From: Saprospiraceae bacterium
Lineage (GTDB): Bacteria > Bacteroidota > Bacteroidia > Chitinophagales > Saprospiraceae
Reading direction: 5' to 3'
Assembly (NCBI GenBank): GCA_016714085.1
Contig: JADJNW010000001.1
Coordinates: 1 to 64,000 of the forward strand
DNA length: 64,000 nt
Shown: piece by piece, positions 9,231 to 17,895 of the stretch
Layout: each line of letters starts with the position of its first letter
Position numbering within the stretch: the first letter of the stretch is position 1
Program-made: the position numbers and the translations under genes
Notes under the pieces: generated by a model
Seen by the model: the letters and a program-made list of their open reading frames with translations, nothing else
Told to the model about the DNA's origin: nothing
The model's database searches: none

Positions 9231-9312
9231 AACACATAGGCACATAGTATTTTTGAATGCGCCTATTTGCTTGGTCTTTAAGTCATTTGGTCGCGCTATG
9301 TGTCTATGTGTT
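9231..9312. repeat. Palindromic element, copy A (82 bp)
   Basis: Outer arms AACACATAGGCACATAG (9231-9247) and CTATGTGTCTATGTGTT (9296-9312) pair with one mismatch. The interior carries TGACTTAAAGACCAAG on the minus strand; copy B at 51679-51759 has the same interior on the plus strand. It lies in the gap between two genes of the PSD1 cluster and may act as an mRNA-stabilising or processing hairpin. Confidence 0.8.
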
Positions 9313-9321
9313 AAAGAAAAA

Positions 9322-10776
9322 TTATGCAATAATTCCAGGAATAACTTTACCCGCTACATCCGTCAGGCGATAGCGTCTGCCCAAATGTTTATAGGTTAAT
9401 TGCTCATGGTCTAAGCCCATTAAATGCAATACAGTCGCATGAAAATCATTAATATGCACCGGATTCTCAATAATATTATATCCAAATTCATCGGTTTCGC
9501 CAAAAACAATACCGGATTTTACACCGCCGCCTGCCATCCAGATGCTGTAACAACGCGGATGATGATCGCGCCCGTAGTTTTCAGGAGATAAATCACCCTG
9601 ACAATAATTGGTACGCCCGAACTCGCCGCCCCAAATCACCAATGTCTCCTCTAACAAACCGCGTTGCTTTAAATCTGTAATCAATGCTGCTGAGGCGCGA
9701 TCGACATCCTGCGCTTGCAAAGGCATTTCGCCAACGAGATTCCCGTGTTGATCCCAGCCCTGATGGTATAACTGAACAAATCGAACGCCTGCCTCTGATA
9801 ACTTCCTTGCTAACAGACAATTGGCAGCGTAAGTGCCAGGGATCAAGCAGTCTGCGCCATACATCCGAATAACACTCTCCGGTTCTTTGCTCAAATCCGT
9901 CAATTCAGGCACGGCTGTCTGCATGCGATACGCCATTTCGTATTGTTGAATCTTGGTTTTGATTTCGGGATCGCCGAATTCGTCATAGTTCATCGAGTTT
10001 AACGCTGATAATTTATCCAACATCCGACGGCGACTCTGCGCATCGGTTCCGTCAGGATTGTTTAAGTATAAAACAGGCTCTTCACTTGCACTGAACTGCA
10101 CGCCTTGATGAATGCTATCCAAGAATCCGTTTGTCCACAACTTGGAATACACGCCTTGCCCATTGCCTCTGCCTCTGGAGAGCAAGACACAGAAATTAGG
10201 TAGATTTTGATTTTCACTGCCCAAGCCATAACTCAACCAGGCGCCCATGCTTGGGCGATTGCCCTGCTGTGCACCGGTTTGTATAAACGTCAATGCCGGA
10301 TCGTGATTGATCGCTTCGGTATGCATAGTCTTTACAATGCAAATATCATCGGCGATACTGGCAATGTGCGGAAAGATTTCGCTAATCCACGCGCCGGACT
10401 GCCCGTATTGCTTGAAGTTAAACTTAGAGCCAACGAGCGGAAACTTCTTTTGCTCCGAGGTCATGCCTGTGAGCCGCTGCCCTTGCCGAATGGACTCCGG
10501 TAAATCCTGTCCGTGCATCGTGCGAAGCATCGGTTTATAATCAAAACTCTCTAATTGCGACGGTGCACCATTTTGAAATAAGTAAATAATGCGCTTTGCC
10601 TTTGGTGCAAAATGCGGTAAACCCAATGGTAAAGCCAATTCATCGCTTGCATCCCCTTCAAGCAATCCTGGAACAAGCAAAGAACCCAACGCAACACTGC
10701 CTATACCCAAACTTAGCTTTCCGAGAAAGTGGCGACGGTTTATATTCAGTCGATGTTGTAGAAATTCATTGGACAT
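9322..10776 (-). CDS. DUF1501 family protein, Tat-exported
   Basis: 484 residues. Twin-arginine signal NRRHFLGKLSLGIGSVALGS at about 14-33 and then an alkaline-phosphatase-like DUF1501 domain: YLFQNGAPSQLESFDYKP, HTEAINHDPA, FVQLYHQGWDQHGN, LVIWGGEFGRTNYCQG and GRDHHPRCYSIWMAGGGVK. The His/Asp-rich motifs are conserved through to the C-terminus (HATVLHLMGLDHEQLTYK), so it looks complete. DUF1501 genes almost always stand next to PSD1 genes, as here (66 bases from the stop of the gene at 10843). Role is probably in extracytoplasmic carbohydrate or sulfate-ester processing; the reaction is not established. Confidence 0.92.
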   Translation of the reverse strand: MSNEFLQHRLNINRRHFLGKLSLGIGSVALGSLLVPGLLEGDASDELALPLGLPHFAPKAKRIIYLFQNGAPSQLESFDYKPMLRTMHGQDLPESIRQGQRLTGMTSEQKKFPLVGSKFNFKQYGQSGAWISEIFPHIASIADDICIVKTMHTEAINHDPALTFIQTGAQQGNRPSMGAWLSYGLGSENQNLPNFCVLLSRGRGNGQGVYSKLWTNGFLDSIHQGVQFSASEEPVLYLNNPDGTDAQSRRRMLDKLSALNSMNYDEFGDPEIKTKIQQYEMAYRMQTAVPELTDLSKEPESVIRMYGADCLIPGTYAANCLLARKLSEAGVRFVQLYHQGWDQHGNLVGEMPLQAQDVDRASAALITDLKQRGLLEETLVIWGGEFGRTNYCQGDLSPENYGRDHHPRCYSIWMAGGGVKSGIVFGETDEFGYNIIENPVHINDFHATVLHLMGLDHEQLTYKHLGRRYRLTDVAGKVIPGIIA

Positions 10777-10842
10777 AACAAGTTATGATTTGTAAACAAC
10801 TTTTAAATTTTACATTTTGCAGCTTTACATTTTACATTTATC

Positions 10843-13155
10843 TTATGTTTTCATAATAGTTTCCTCCATATTATACATCGTATGAATCACTTGCATCAAT
10901 GCGGCAACCTTTGGTTTATCAGGAAGATTGGCAGATGGAAACTCACCTGCTTTTAATAATTGCGCTGCTTGATCTGGATGCTGTTTATAATGTTCTAACT
11001 CCTCTTTATAATATGCTAATAATAAAGTAAGCTCTTTGGGTTTGGGTACACGACAAAGAATACGCCGAAAAGCTTCTTCTATATTGGATTCAACAGCATT
11101 TGATTCTTGTAATAAACGCTCTGCTAACACCCGACTTGCTTCCAGCACTAAAGGATCGTTCAACATTACCAAAGCTTGCAGCGGTGTATTGGTACGAATA
11201 CGCTGTACCTCGCATTGATCACGGTTTGAGGCATCAAACATCAGCATAGAAGGCGGCGGAACGGTTCGTTTAATAAAATGATACATCCCGCGACGATATA
11301 ATTTCTGTCCTTCATCCTGAATATATTGCGAAAGCGTACCCCGACCCGATGTTGCGACCTCCCAAATACCATCCGGCTGATAAGGTTTCACGCTTGGGCC
11401 GCCAATTTCCGTATTTAGTAATCCGCTACTCGCTAATATATGATCTCTTATTAATTCTGCCGAAAGGCGCAAGCGCGGTGTACGCGATAAATAAATATTT
11501 TCCGGGTCTGCTTGCAGCTTTGTTTTAGTGACAACAGCTGATTGACGATAAGTAGCAGACATTGCGATCGTTTTTACCAGGTGTTTAATATCCCAATCAT
11601 GTTGTTGGAAATCTAAAGCCAGCCAATCCAATAATGCGATATTAGATGGCAACTCTCCTTGCATCCCAAAATCACCGGAAGTCTTCACAATACCGCGACC
11701 AAAGATCTCTTGCCAGATACGATTGACAAATACACGCGCTGTTAAAGGATTTTTATCGTCTAATAACCATTTTGTAAGGCCTAAACGATTCTGTGCGAAC
11801 TTCGTCGTATCAAATAATAAAATAGCTTTCGGCATATTAAAAGCAACGGTATCCGTTGGCGCATCATAAACACCTCGATTCAATACGCGGGTTGGGCGTA
11901 TGCCAATTGAATCCTTCATAATCATCACGCCGACCGTTGCTGTATCCTTTTTATTAATAAAAGTCAATAATTCTTTCACATCTTTATCCGTAATCATGAT
12001 ATTCGGCGGGTCTGCAAAAGAAGCATCTATGGTGCCAAAGATGCCTTTCTCCGGCACTTGATTAAAAAAAGCAAAAGCACTGTAATAATCTTTCTGTGAA
12101 ATCGGATCATACTTATGGTCATGGCATTTTGCACATTCAAAAGTAAGCCCGAGAAAAGCTTTAGCAAAAGTATTCGTGCGATCGGTCACGTATTCGATGC
12201 GATATTCCTCATCTATCACGCCGCCTTCCTGCGTTATCTTATGATTACGATTAAAACCCGTTGCCAATAGCATCTCTTTCGTGGGTGCTGGCAATAAATC
12301 ACCTGCCAATTGCCAGGTTAGAAATTTATCATAGGGATAATTCTCATTAAAAGCATGGATTACCCAATCCCGCCAGGGCCACATCGTGCGTAAACCATCG
12401 TCCTGATAACCATGCGAATCAGCATAACGTGCAACATCTAACCAATGCACCGCCATTTTCTCGCCATAATGCGGACTATTCAAGAGTTCATCCACTACTT
12501 TTTCATAAGCATCGGGAGCATCGTCTTTTAGAAAGCGTTCTTGCAATTCTAAGGAAGGAGGTAAGCCTGTTAGATCAAAAGCGAGCCGCTTTAGCAAAAT
12601 TGCTTTATCTGTTGGCGGATTAGGTTTCAGTCGATGCTGCTCCATTTGAGCTAAAGTGAAATAATCGATCTCATTTAGAACCCAATCTTTCTGTTTTATC
12701 TTCGGTAAAGGTGCTGGTGTAGGCGGAATAAACGCCCAATGCACTTTGTACTTCGCGCCTTGCTTAATCCACTTACCAATTATATCAATTTCGTCCTGAT
12801 TTAAATACAAATTAGATTCGGGTGGCGGCATGACATCTGCTGTATCTTTGCTGGTGATGCGCTGCCAAAGCATCGACTGCTCCAAATTACCGGGTACGAG
12901 TGCAAAATGTCCCGGTGTTTCCTTTAATGCGGCAAATGCACCTTCTTCTGTATCCAATCGAAAATCAGCTTTGCGCTGTGCGGCATCGGGGCCATGACAT
13001 TTAAAGCATTTATCCGATAGAATAGGACGGATATGAAAATTATAATCTATCTCTGTTCCCATTGCTACGTTGCTTGTGGAAGGCGCACAAGTATAAGCGA
13101 TAATAACCAAACCAATGATCATACCAGTACCAATAAAGAATTGCCTTCTTTTCAT
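10843..13155 (-). CDS. PSD1 and planctomycete cytochrome c domain protein (DUF1549/DUF1553)
   Basis: 770 residues. N-terminal membrane anchor or lipoprotein-like signal (IGLVIIAYTCAPSTSN), PSCyt1 heme-binding domain with CFKCHGPDAAQRKADFRLD at about 47-65 and VMPPPESNLYL, PSCyt2/DUF1549 domain (LAFDLTGLPPSLELQERFL; GEKMAVHWLDVARYADSHGY; ECAKCHDHKYDPISQKDYY with a second CxxCH), and PSD1/DUF1553 C-terminal domain (ARVFVNRIWQEIFGRGIV; TNTPLQALVMLNDPLVLEA). All modules are present in the usual order and length. First gene of the minus-strand cluster running to 3194; cytochrome role with the DUF1501 partner is known as an association, the substrate is not. Confidence 0.93.
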   Translation of the reverse strand: MKRRQFFIGTGMIIGLVIIAYTCAPSTSNVAMGTEIDYNFHIRPILSDKCFKCHGPDAAQRKADFRLDTEEGAFAALKETPGHFALVPGNLEQSMLWQRITSKDTADVMPPPESNLYLNQDEIDIIGKWIKQGAKYKVHWAFIPPTPAPLPKIKQKDWVLNEIDYFTLAQMEQHRLKPNPPTDKAILLKRLAFDLTGLPPSLELQERFLKDDAPDAYEKVVDELLNSPHYGEKMAVHWLDVARYADSHGYQDDGLRTMWPWRDWVIHAFNENYPYDKFLTWQLAGDLLPAPTKEMLLATGFNRNHKITQEGGVIDEEYRIEYVTDRTNTFAKAFLGLTFECAKCHDHKYDPISQKDYYSAFAFFNQVPEKGIFGTIDASFADPPNIMITDKDVKELLTFINKKDTATVGVMIMKDSIGIRPTRVLNRGVYDAPTDTVAFNMPKAILLFDTTKFAQNRLGLTKWLLDDKNPLTARVFVNRIWQEIFGRGIVKTSGDFGMQGELPSNIALLDWLALDFQQHDWDIKHLVKTIAMSATYRQSAVVTKTKLQADPENIYLSRTPRLRLSAELIRDHILASSGLLNTEIGGPSVKPYQPDGIWEVATSGRGTLSQYIQDEGQKLYRRGMYHFIKRTVPPPSMLMFDASNRDQCEVQRIRTNTPLQALVMLNDPLVLEASRVLAERLLQESNAVESNIEEAFRRILCRVPKPKELTLLLAYYKEELEHYKQHPDQAAQLLKAGEFPSANLPDKPKVAALMQVIHTMYNMEETIMKT

Positions 13156-13409
13156 TATATACCAACTTTAGGTGCAAATAAAACTGCTTCGATACAAAAT
13201 TAAATTATTTACATCAATCAAAGTATAAAAGAAATACTGGAAAATACAGAACAAACCGAAGGTAATATGCTTTTCTCTAAAAAAAATAAAAATAACAACC
13301 CTTTATGAGCATATTACCCTACCAAAAAACTAAACCCTTTGCGCCAGTAGCAATCTCAAAATAGAAAATGAATAAGTCCAGTTTCAATTGAATACCTAAC
13401 AAAATGCTT

Positions 13410-13671
13410 TGGAATAAATACCATCGCTTCTGTACTTAATGCAATTCTTATTGTACTCCGCGCAATCGTTTATGTACGTATGACAATCGCCTATGAGCTT
13501 CGTGTGATTTGCGTTGTACTTCTTGCAATCATTTCTGAGCAACTCACATAAACCAATGAGCCGAGCACTATTGTCTTTGTGCTTTACACAATAGGAATAG
13601 CGCTAATAGTAAAGACCTTTGTACTATTTGCATTCGTTCATGCGCTTTATGCGTTCGCTATTGCGCTATTA
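13410..13671. repeat. Degenerate tandem array with 21-bp period (array 1)
   Basis: About 12 units of exactly 21 bp starting at 13410, 13431, 13452 and so on to 13662, with no insertions. Units share TGTRCTT-like positions 1-7 and TGCAATCG-like positions 10-17, the rest drifting freely. Reading frames keep phase (21 = 7 codons) but contain stops in all, so it is not coding now. The last unit runs into the stop codon of the gene at 13669. The remaining gap 13156-13409 is AT-rich with nothing recognised. Confidence 0.75.
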
Positions 13672-14460
13672 TGATCGAATCATGCGAAAACTAATCCGGC
13701 TTATTTGTTTGTATTCTTCGCTTGTAGCGCCAAAAATTGATTTTATGTACAATTTGGATTGCAAAGCGAGCGGCACCAATCCATTTGTTTCATCGTAAAA
13801 TACTTTATAGCGATTCCTACGAGCCGCTTCTGCATTCGCCTGTGCGATTGTGACCATCGTGTTAGCGTGGCGCAACTCCTGCAACAGGTTTTGTAATGCT
13901 GCCAATTGGAGTTCGGGTTCATTGGGTTGATAGTTTGGTAAACTCTGAATCAAAGAAACCAGGCGTGCTACGTGCTCGACCTGCAAGTCATAAGAACGTT
14001 GCGAAGTAGATTTCTCCTTGACTTGGGTGCTTGTACCATTTTCGGTAGCCGTTTCCGATGTGGCGGTCGTGGTTTCGGTCGTGGTAGCGTCCCCATTGCT
14101 TTTTTCTTTCTTGCTGGCGCGTTTGCCATCCAGCTTTCGCTTAATGCCTCTGGCATCTTCCATCGTGGACTTGTTCGTACCGTGGGCGGCAAGCGCGTTG
14201 ATCACTCTGGTAACAAAGGGAAGAAGATGTTTAAATACATTTTTGCGATTATTGATCGCGTTACTCTCCGCAGTCTGCGCATCAATCAGTTGATCTAAAG
14301 CCATACGCGCTTCGGAAAAAACCTGTTGCAAATAAGAAAACTGCAACTCCGGGCGCGAAGGATTGTACCGCGCTCCTAATGCCTTGTACCGTACCAATAA
14401 GTCTTCAAAATTAGCCGCGTTCTTGGCGTGTCCTTTTTCAGAATTACTATTCTTTGCCAT
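13669..14460 (-). CDS. Conserved hypothetical protein with duplicated helical domain
   Basis: 263 residues from the ATG at 14460 (an ATG at 14613 in frame gives an unlikely 51-residue extension). Two related helical halves, about 14-105 and 168-258, each with an NPSRPELQFSYLQ / QPNEPELQLAALQNLL motif followed by A-x-N-x-R-N-x-x-x-F (NAINNRKNVF; EAARRNRYKVFYD). They are joined by a Thr/Glu/Lys-rich low-complexity linker (about 115-165). The end YIKSIFGATSEEYKQIS is the best-conserved part. I know this as a recurring Bacteroidota hypothetical family without assigned function. Its stop codon overlaps the 21-bp-period array. Confidence 0.7.
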   Translation of the reverse strand: MAKNSNSEKGHAKNAANFEDLLVRYKALGARYNPSRPELQFSYLQQVFSEARMALDQLIDAQTAESNAINNRKNVFKHLLPFVTRVINALAAHGTNKSTMEDARGIKRKLDGKRASKKEKSNGDATTTETTTATSETATENGTSTQVKEKSTSQRSYDLQVEHVARLVSLIQSLPNYQPNEPELQLAALQNLLQELRHANTMVTIAQANAEAARRNRYKVFYDETNGLVPLALQSKLYIKSIFGATSEEYKQISRISFRMIRS

Positions 14461-14587
14461 AAACAAAAGATTAAAGGTTGATAAATAAAATAAATACCCT
14501 GATGTCAGAAAACTTTTACATTTTCCTAAAACGTAGCGGCAATAAAACCCAAGTAATGATGTGTAATTCTGATAAGATATGTAAAAA

Positions 14588-14627
14588 TTGACGGTCGATG
14601 CTGCAATCGCCAACAGTCGATCGTCAA
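14588..14627 (-). terminator. Possible attenuator hairpin upstream of the gene at 14460
   Basis: On the minus strand TTGACGATCGA pairs with TCGACCGTCAA (one wobble) and is followed by ATTTTTA. It lies about 130 bases before the ATG at 14460 with no upstream minus-strand gene to end, so it would act as a 5'-UTR attenuator or the end of a short transcript. Confidence 0.3.
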
Positions 14628-14752
14628 AAAAGAACGGACGATCGTGTAATGATTAAAAGTCAGTGCATATAAACGAGCAAGCAGAACAAATATACTTCAA
14701 AAGAATATAATAATGCAAGTATTTTGCAATAACATCTTGCTTGCTTATGGTC

Positions 14753-14785
14753 AAACCTATAAGGTTTTGGAAACCTTATAGGTTT
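14753..14785. repeat. Perfect 15-bp palindrome, dispersed family
   Basis: AAACCTATAAGGTTT, loop TGG, AAACCTTATAGGTTT. A second copy with one inserted base is at 54033-54067, directly after a gene. Lies in the 491-bp gap 14461-14951, which otherwise holds the hairpin at 14588 and the 17-base repeat at 14845. Confidence 0.75.
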
Positions 14786-14844
14786 TGTAAGGCTATCACT
14801 TGGACGTTCAATTAAAAACGGTTATTTTTAATGCGGATATAGAC

Positions 14845-14861
14845 GCAATAGTTGTGCGGCA
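14845..14861 (+). repeat. 17-base direct repeat, copy 1
   Basis: GCAATAGTTGTGCGGCA, identical to 15386-15402. Each copy stands just before a small gene (14952 and 15415), 541 bases apart. The GTTGTGC core resembles the right-hand simple site of integron attC sites, but no matching left arm was found. Confidence 0.55.
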
Positions 14862-14951
14862 GTGTAACTAAATCCGTAGTAAAAAATAAATAGACTATTT
14901 GATTCAATATCGATTACGCTCCCTTAATTTAATTTGTAAATTTATTATGAT

Positions 14952-15353
14952 ATGAAGAAGATATTCATTTTATTAATTATTGTACTAACTACTACGACTT
15001 TTCTTGCTCAAACTCAACTGGAAAATAATGAAAGTACTTCCAATAATAATATGCAAAACAATCAAAACTATGAAGCTGTTATATATCGGCTTTTCCCAAC
15101 GCAGAATATGTGGACTTTCATCAAATTGAATACACGAAATGGAAGAATGTGGCAAGTTCAATATGATGTTAAAGGAGATAATCGCCTTGAAGCCCGTTTA
15201 AGTTTAGTACCTCTTGTCACTAAAGAAAAAGAAGCAAATGGTAGATTTACTCTTTATCCTACCCAGAACATTTATACTTTCATCCTGCTTGACCAACTTG
15301 ATGGAAGAACATGGCAAGTTCAATGGTCAATAGACCCAAAAATAGAGAAATAA
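14952..15353 (+). CDS. Small secreted protein with two copies of a beta-strand repeat
   Basis: 133 residues. Sec signal peptide (IFILLIIVLTTTTFLAQTQ) and an Asn-rich linker, then two similar segments: LFPTQNMWTFIKLNTRNGRM + WQVQYD and TLYPTQNIYTFILLDQLDGR + TWQVQWS. The YPTQN-Y-x-FILLD-x-x-DGRTWQVQWS pattern is known to me from Bacteroidota hypothetical exported proteins; no function is assigned. Not preceded by an operon partner; flanked by the 17-base direct repeats, so it has the look of a single-gene cassette. Confidence 0.65.
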   Translation: MKKIFILLIIVLTTTTFLAQTQLENNESTSNNNMQNNQNYEAVIYRLFPTQNMWTFIKLNTRNGRMWQVQYDVKGDNRLEARLSLVPLVTKEKEANGRFTLYPTQNIYTFILLDQLDGRTWQVQWSIDPKIEK

Positions 15354-15385
15354 TTCCGATTGAATAAAGAGAAATAATGAAATAT

Positions 15386-15402
15386 GCAATAGTTGTGCGG
15401 CA
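15386..15402 (+). repeat. 17-base direct repeat, copy 2
   Basis: Identical to 14845-14861. Ends 12 bases before the ATG at 15415 of the broken Nmad2-like gene. Confidence 0.55.
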
Positions 15403-15414
15403 TAAAGAAGAACA

Positions 15415-16051
15415 ATGACACTAATCTATCTCTTACGTACTAAGGTTTGATAACGGAGCTGCTCCAAATCCATTTTGGGGGACTTGTACTTTGACAATTT
15501 GTAAACCAGCAATTAGAAGATCAGCAAAAAGTTGGAGACTGGTAATTGGAACTGGATCCAAAAATTCAAAATTAAAGGACGGAAGAATTTACGATCTTTC
15601 TGACAGTCTTGTTTATGCAATGAAAATTACAAATAAACTTTCTCTCAGAGACTATGATACTTTTGCAACAACCATTTAAAAGACAAAATTCCTTCTTGGT
15701 TCAGTAAAGATTGGAGAAAAAGAATGGGTGACTGCTTATATGACTACTCCAAAGGAAGCGTACCAGAAATCAGAAAAAGGTGTACATAATGAGTTCAATA
15801 GAAGTCGGGATTTGAGTGGAGAAAATGCTCTAGTATCCACTGAATTTTATTATTTTGGTGAGGAATCACGGCAGATTCCCCAAGGTTTAATACGGATAAT
15901 TAAAAAAAACCAAGGACATTTGAGAATTGAAAGTGAAGAACTTATAAAGCAGTTTGAAAATTGGATAAATTGTTTTGAAAAGAACAGAATTTACGCTAAT
16001 CCTCAATTGGGATTTGAGTTTGACCGTACTCCAACCGAGGAACAAAAATGA
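15415..16051 (+). pseudogene. Nmad2-like nucleotide-modification-associated protein, multiply frameshifted
   Basis: Joining frames gives about 210 residues: SYVLRFDNGAAPNPFWG, CTLTICKPAIRRSAK, IGTGSKNSK, DLSDSLVYAMKITNKLSL, IPSWFSKDWRKRMGDCLYDY, KGVHNEFNRSRDLSGENAL, FYYFGEESRQIP and IIKKNQGHLRIES. These match what I know of Nmad2-type proteins, predicted to take part in DNA base modification. The frame breaks near 15424 (+1), within 15524-15545 (a compensating pair), near 15675 (-1) and near 15776 (+1, A-run). So many indels in 640 bases argue for decay, although A-run errors could contribute. Stands alone between a 17-base repeat and an attC-like palindrome. Confidence 0.6.
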
Positions 16052-16090
16052 AAACGAAGAAAGAATTTGTTAAAATATAAAATACGACCA

Positions 16091-16197
16091 CATAACATCG
16101 GCTATACGTCCATGCCAGCAGAGCAGCCCACGGCAAATTCTCTGCAAGCCGCACTCATTGCAAATTTGCTGGCACGTCAAGCATAGCCGTGCGTTCT
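16091..16197 (+). repeat. attC-like imperfect palindrome
   Basis: AAC (16094-16096) ... GTT (16193-16195) enclose matching arms CGGCTAT/ATAGCCG (16099-16105, 16183-16189) and TGCCAGCA/TGCTGGCA (16113-16120, 16167-16174) separated by unpaired bases, with a 46-base terminal loop. Boxed arms with spacer mismatches, terminal AAC/GTT, about 100 bp length and position 40 bases after a stop codon are the properties of an integron attC site. No integrase is in the window. The rest of the 16052-16356 gap shows nothing. Confidence 0.4.
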
Positions 16198-16356
16198 CAT
16201 CAATTAAATAACTCAAAAAACTTACTCCATTTATAATCGTATTCCAATTCTGAAAGAATTGTTAACTTACAGTTATTATAGGTCTATATAGAAAAATCTA
16301 AACTTTGAAAGGTAGTTACTAATCAAGTATTTTAAACCTCCTTAAAACAAAGCAAA

Positions 16357-17654
16357 ATGGATGAACAAAAATTACGAGATGAAATTAGAAAGCTTATATC
16401 CAGAAATAAAACTGAGGATGCTTTTGAGCTATTATCGAGTATTCAATTTAGTAAAGAAGATAAGCAATTGATTGTTCTTAACAGTCAATACAATCGTATA
16501 AAAGAAGAATTGCGATTAAATATCATCTCGAAAGATGAAGGTGAAAGGAGAATTAATCAAATCAATATGGCTTTATTGGATATATCCAACAAAATGGATT
16601 CATCGAAGCCTACTTTTTCTGATTACAAAAGCATACCTCCCCAAAAACAATCCTTTAATCCAAAATTCCTCTTGCTATTTCTAATTCCCCTTACAGCATT
16701 TTTAGTTTATTGGGGTATGAGTAGTAATGACAGTCAAGCAAAAAAATCAGATGAATCTACACAGTCTGTAGTAAATGAGATAGAAGCAGGAGATGATGCC
16801 AACAGAGATACAAAAGAAACCGTCACACCACAAGAAAAGGACGATAATAATTCAAATGGAGATACACAAGCTAAACCAATAGACAATGCTAAAGAGTCGA
16901 CTGTAAATCCTGATACTCAAAAACCTGATCCAGCAGAAATTAAGTTGGAAAAAGTTGGACTGAAATTGATTTATATCAAATTCAGGAAAAAACCTATGCT
17001 ATAGGGTATAATAGTAAATCTGGTAAATATAATCTCTATGAAATTGAAAGTAATGGTAAACCAATTAAGCAACTAAAGTCAGATAAATGGAATCCAGGCT
17101 GGACTTCCATTGACATATACCATGTTCAGGGAAAAGCCTTTGGGATATGGTACAATGAAGCAACAGGTGCTTATTCTATCTACGATATGAAAAGTAATGG
17201 AGAACCTGGTAAGCAACTAAAGTCGGATAAATGGAATCCAGGCTGGACTTCTATTGATATATACAATGTTCAGGGAAAAGCCTTTGGGATATGGTATAAT
17301 AAAACGACAGGTGCTTATTCTATTTATGATATGAAAAGTAATGGAGAATCTGGTAAGAAACTAAAGTCGGATAAATGGAATCCAGGCTGGACTTCTATTG
17401 ATATATACCAAATTCAGGGAAAAGCCTTTGGGATATGGTACAATGAAACAACAGGTGCTTATTCTATCTACGATATAAAAAGTAATGGAGAACCTGGTAA
17501 GCAACTAAAGTCGGATAAATGGAATCCAGGCTGGACTTCTATTGATATATACAATGTTCAGGGAAAAGCCTTTGGGATATGGTATAATAAAACGACAGGT
17601 GCTTATTCTATTTATGATATGAAAAGTAATGGAGAATCTGGTAAGAAGCTATAA
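16357..17654 (+). pseudogene. Membrane-anchored protein with 48-residue propeller-like repeats, frameshifted
   Basis: N-terminal 100 residues are charged and helical, followed by one transmembrane segment (FLLLFLIPLTAFLVYWG, about 109-125) and a Ser/Asp/Thr-rich spacer. A one-base deletion in the A-run 16949-16953 shifts the frame; restoring it gives five 48-residue repeats beginning at 16956, 17100, 17244, 17388 and 17532, each W-T-x-I-D-x-Y ... GKAFGIWYN ... GAYSIYD ... KSDKWNPG. The pattern resembles lectin-type beta-propeller blades (inference). The repeat ends at TAA 17652, yet the same frame stays open and protein-like (FRFYVKRFQGEYKLKVLIG) to TAG at 17802. Broken, or read through two sequencing errors. 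Confidence 0.6.
16956..17654 (+). repeat. Five tandem 144-bp repeats inside the propeller gene
   Basis: Units start at 16956, 17100, 17244, 17388 and 17532. Units 3 and 5 are almost identical and units 2 and 4 are very close, giving a 288-bp higher-order period and so a recent duplication. Unit 1 has diverged most. Copy number may be unstable or mis-assembled. Confidence 0.85.
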
Positions 17655-17895
17655 GGATTCAGATTTTATGTTAAACGATTTCAAGGCGAATACAAATTGA
17701 AAGTACTTATTGGCGATAAAACATTAAAAGAAGAACTGATGAGAATAAAGCATAGAGCGTCAAGTGTCACTAAACGCGCTACCTGCGTCTATATAAACCG
17801 TTAGTAGCAATCATAAAGTATATTATAGGCATACCGCCACGAGGGACGGTGCAGCAGCTACACGGGGCGTTCTGTATCATGAAATGAAACAATAA

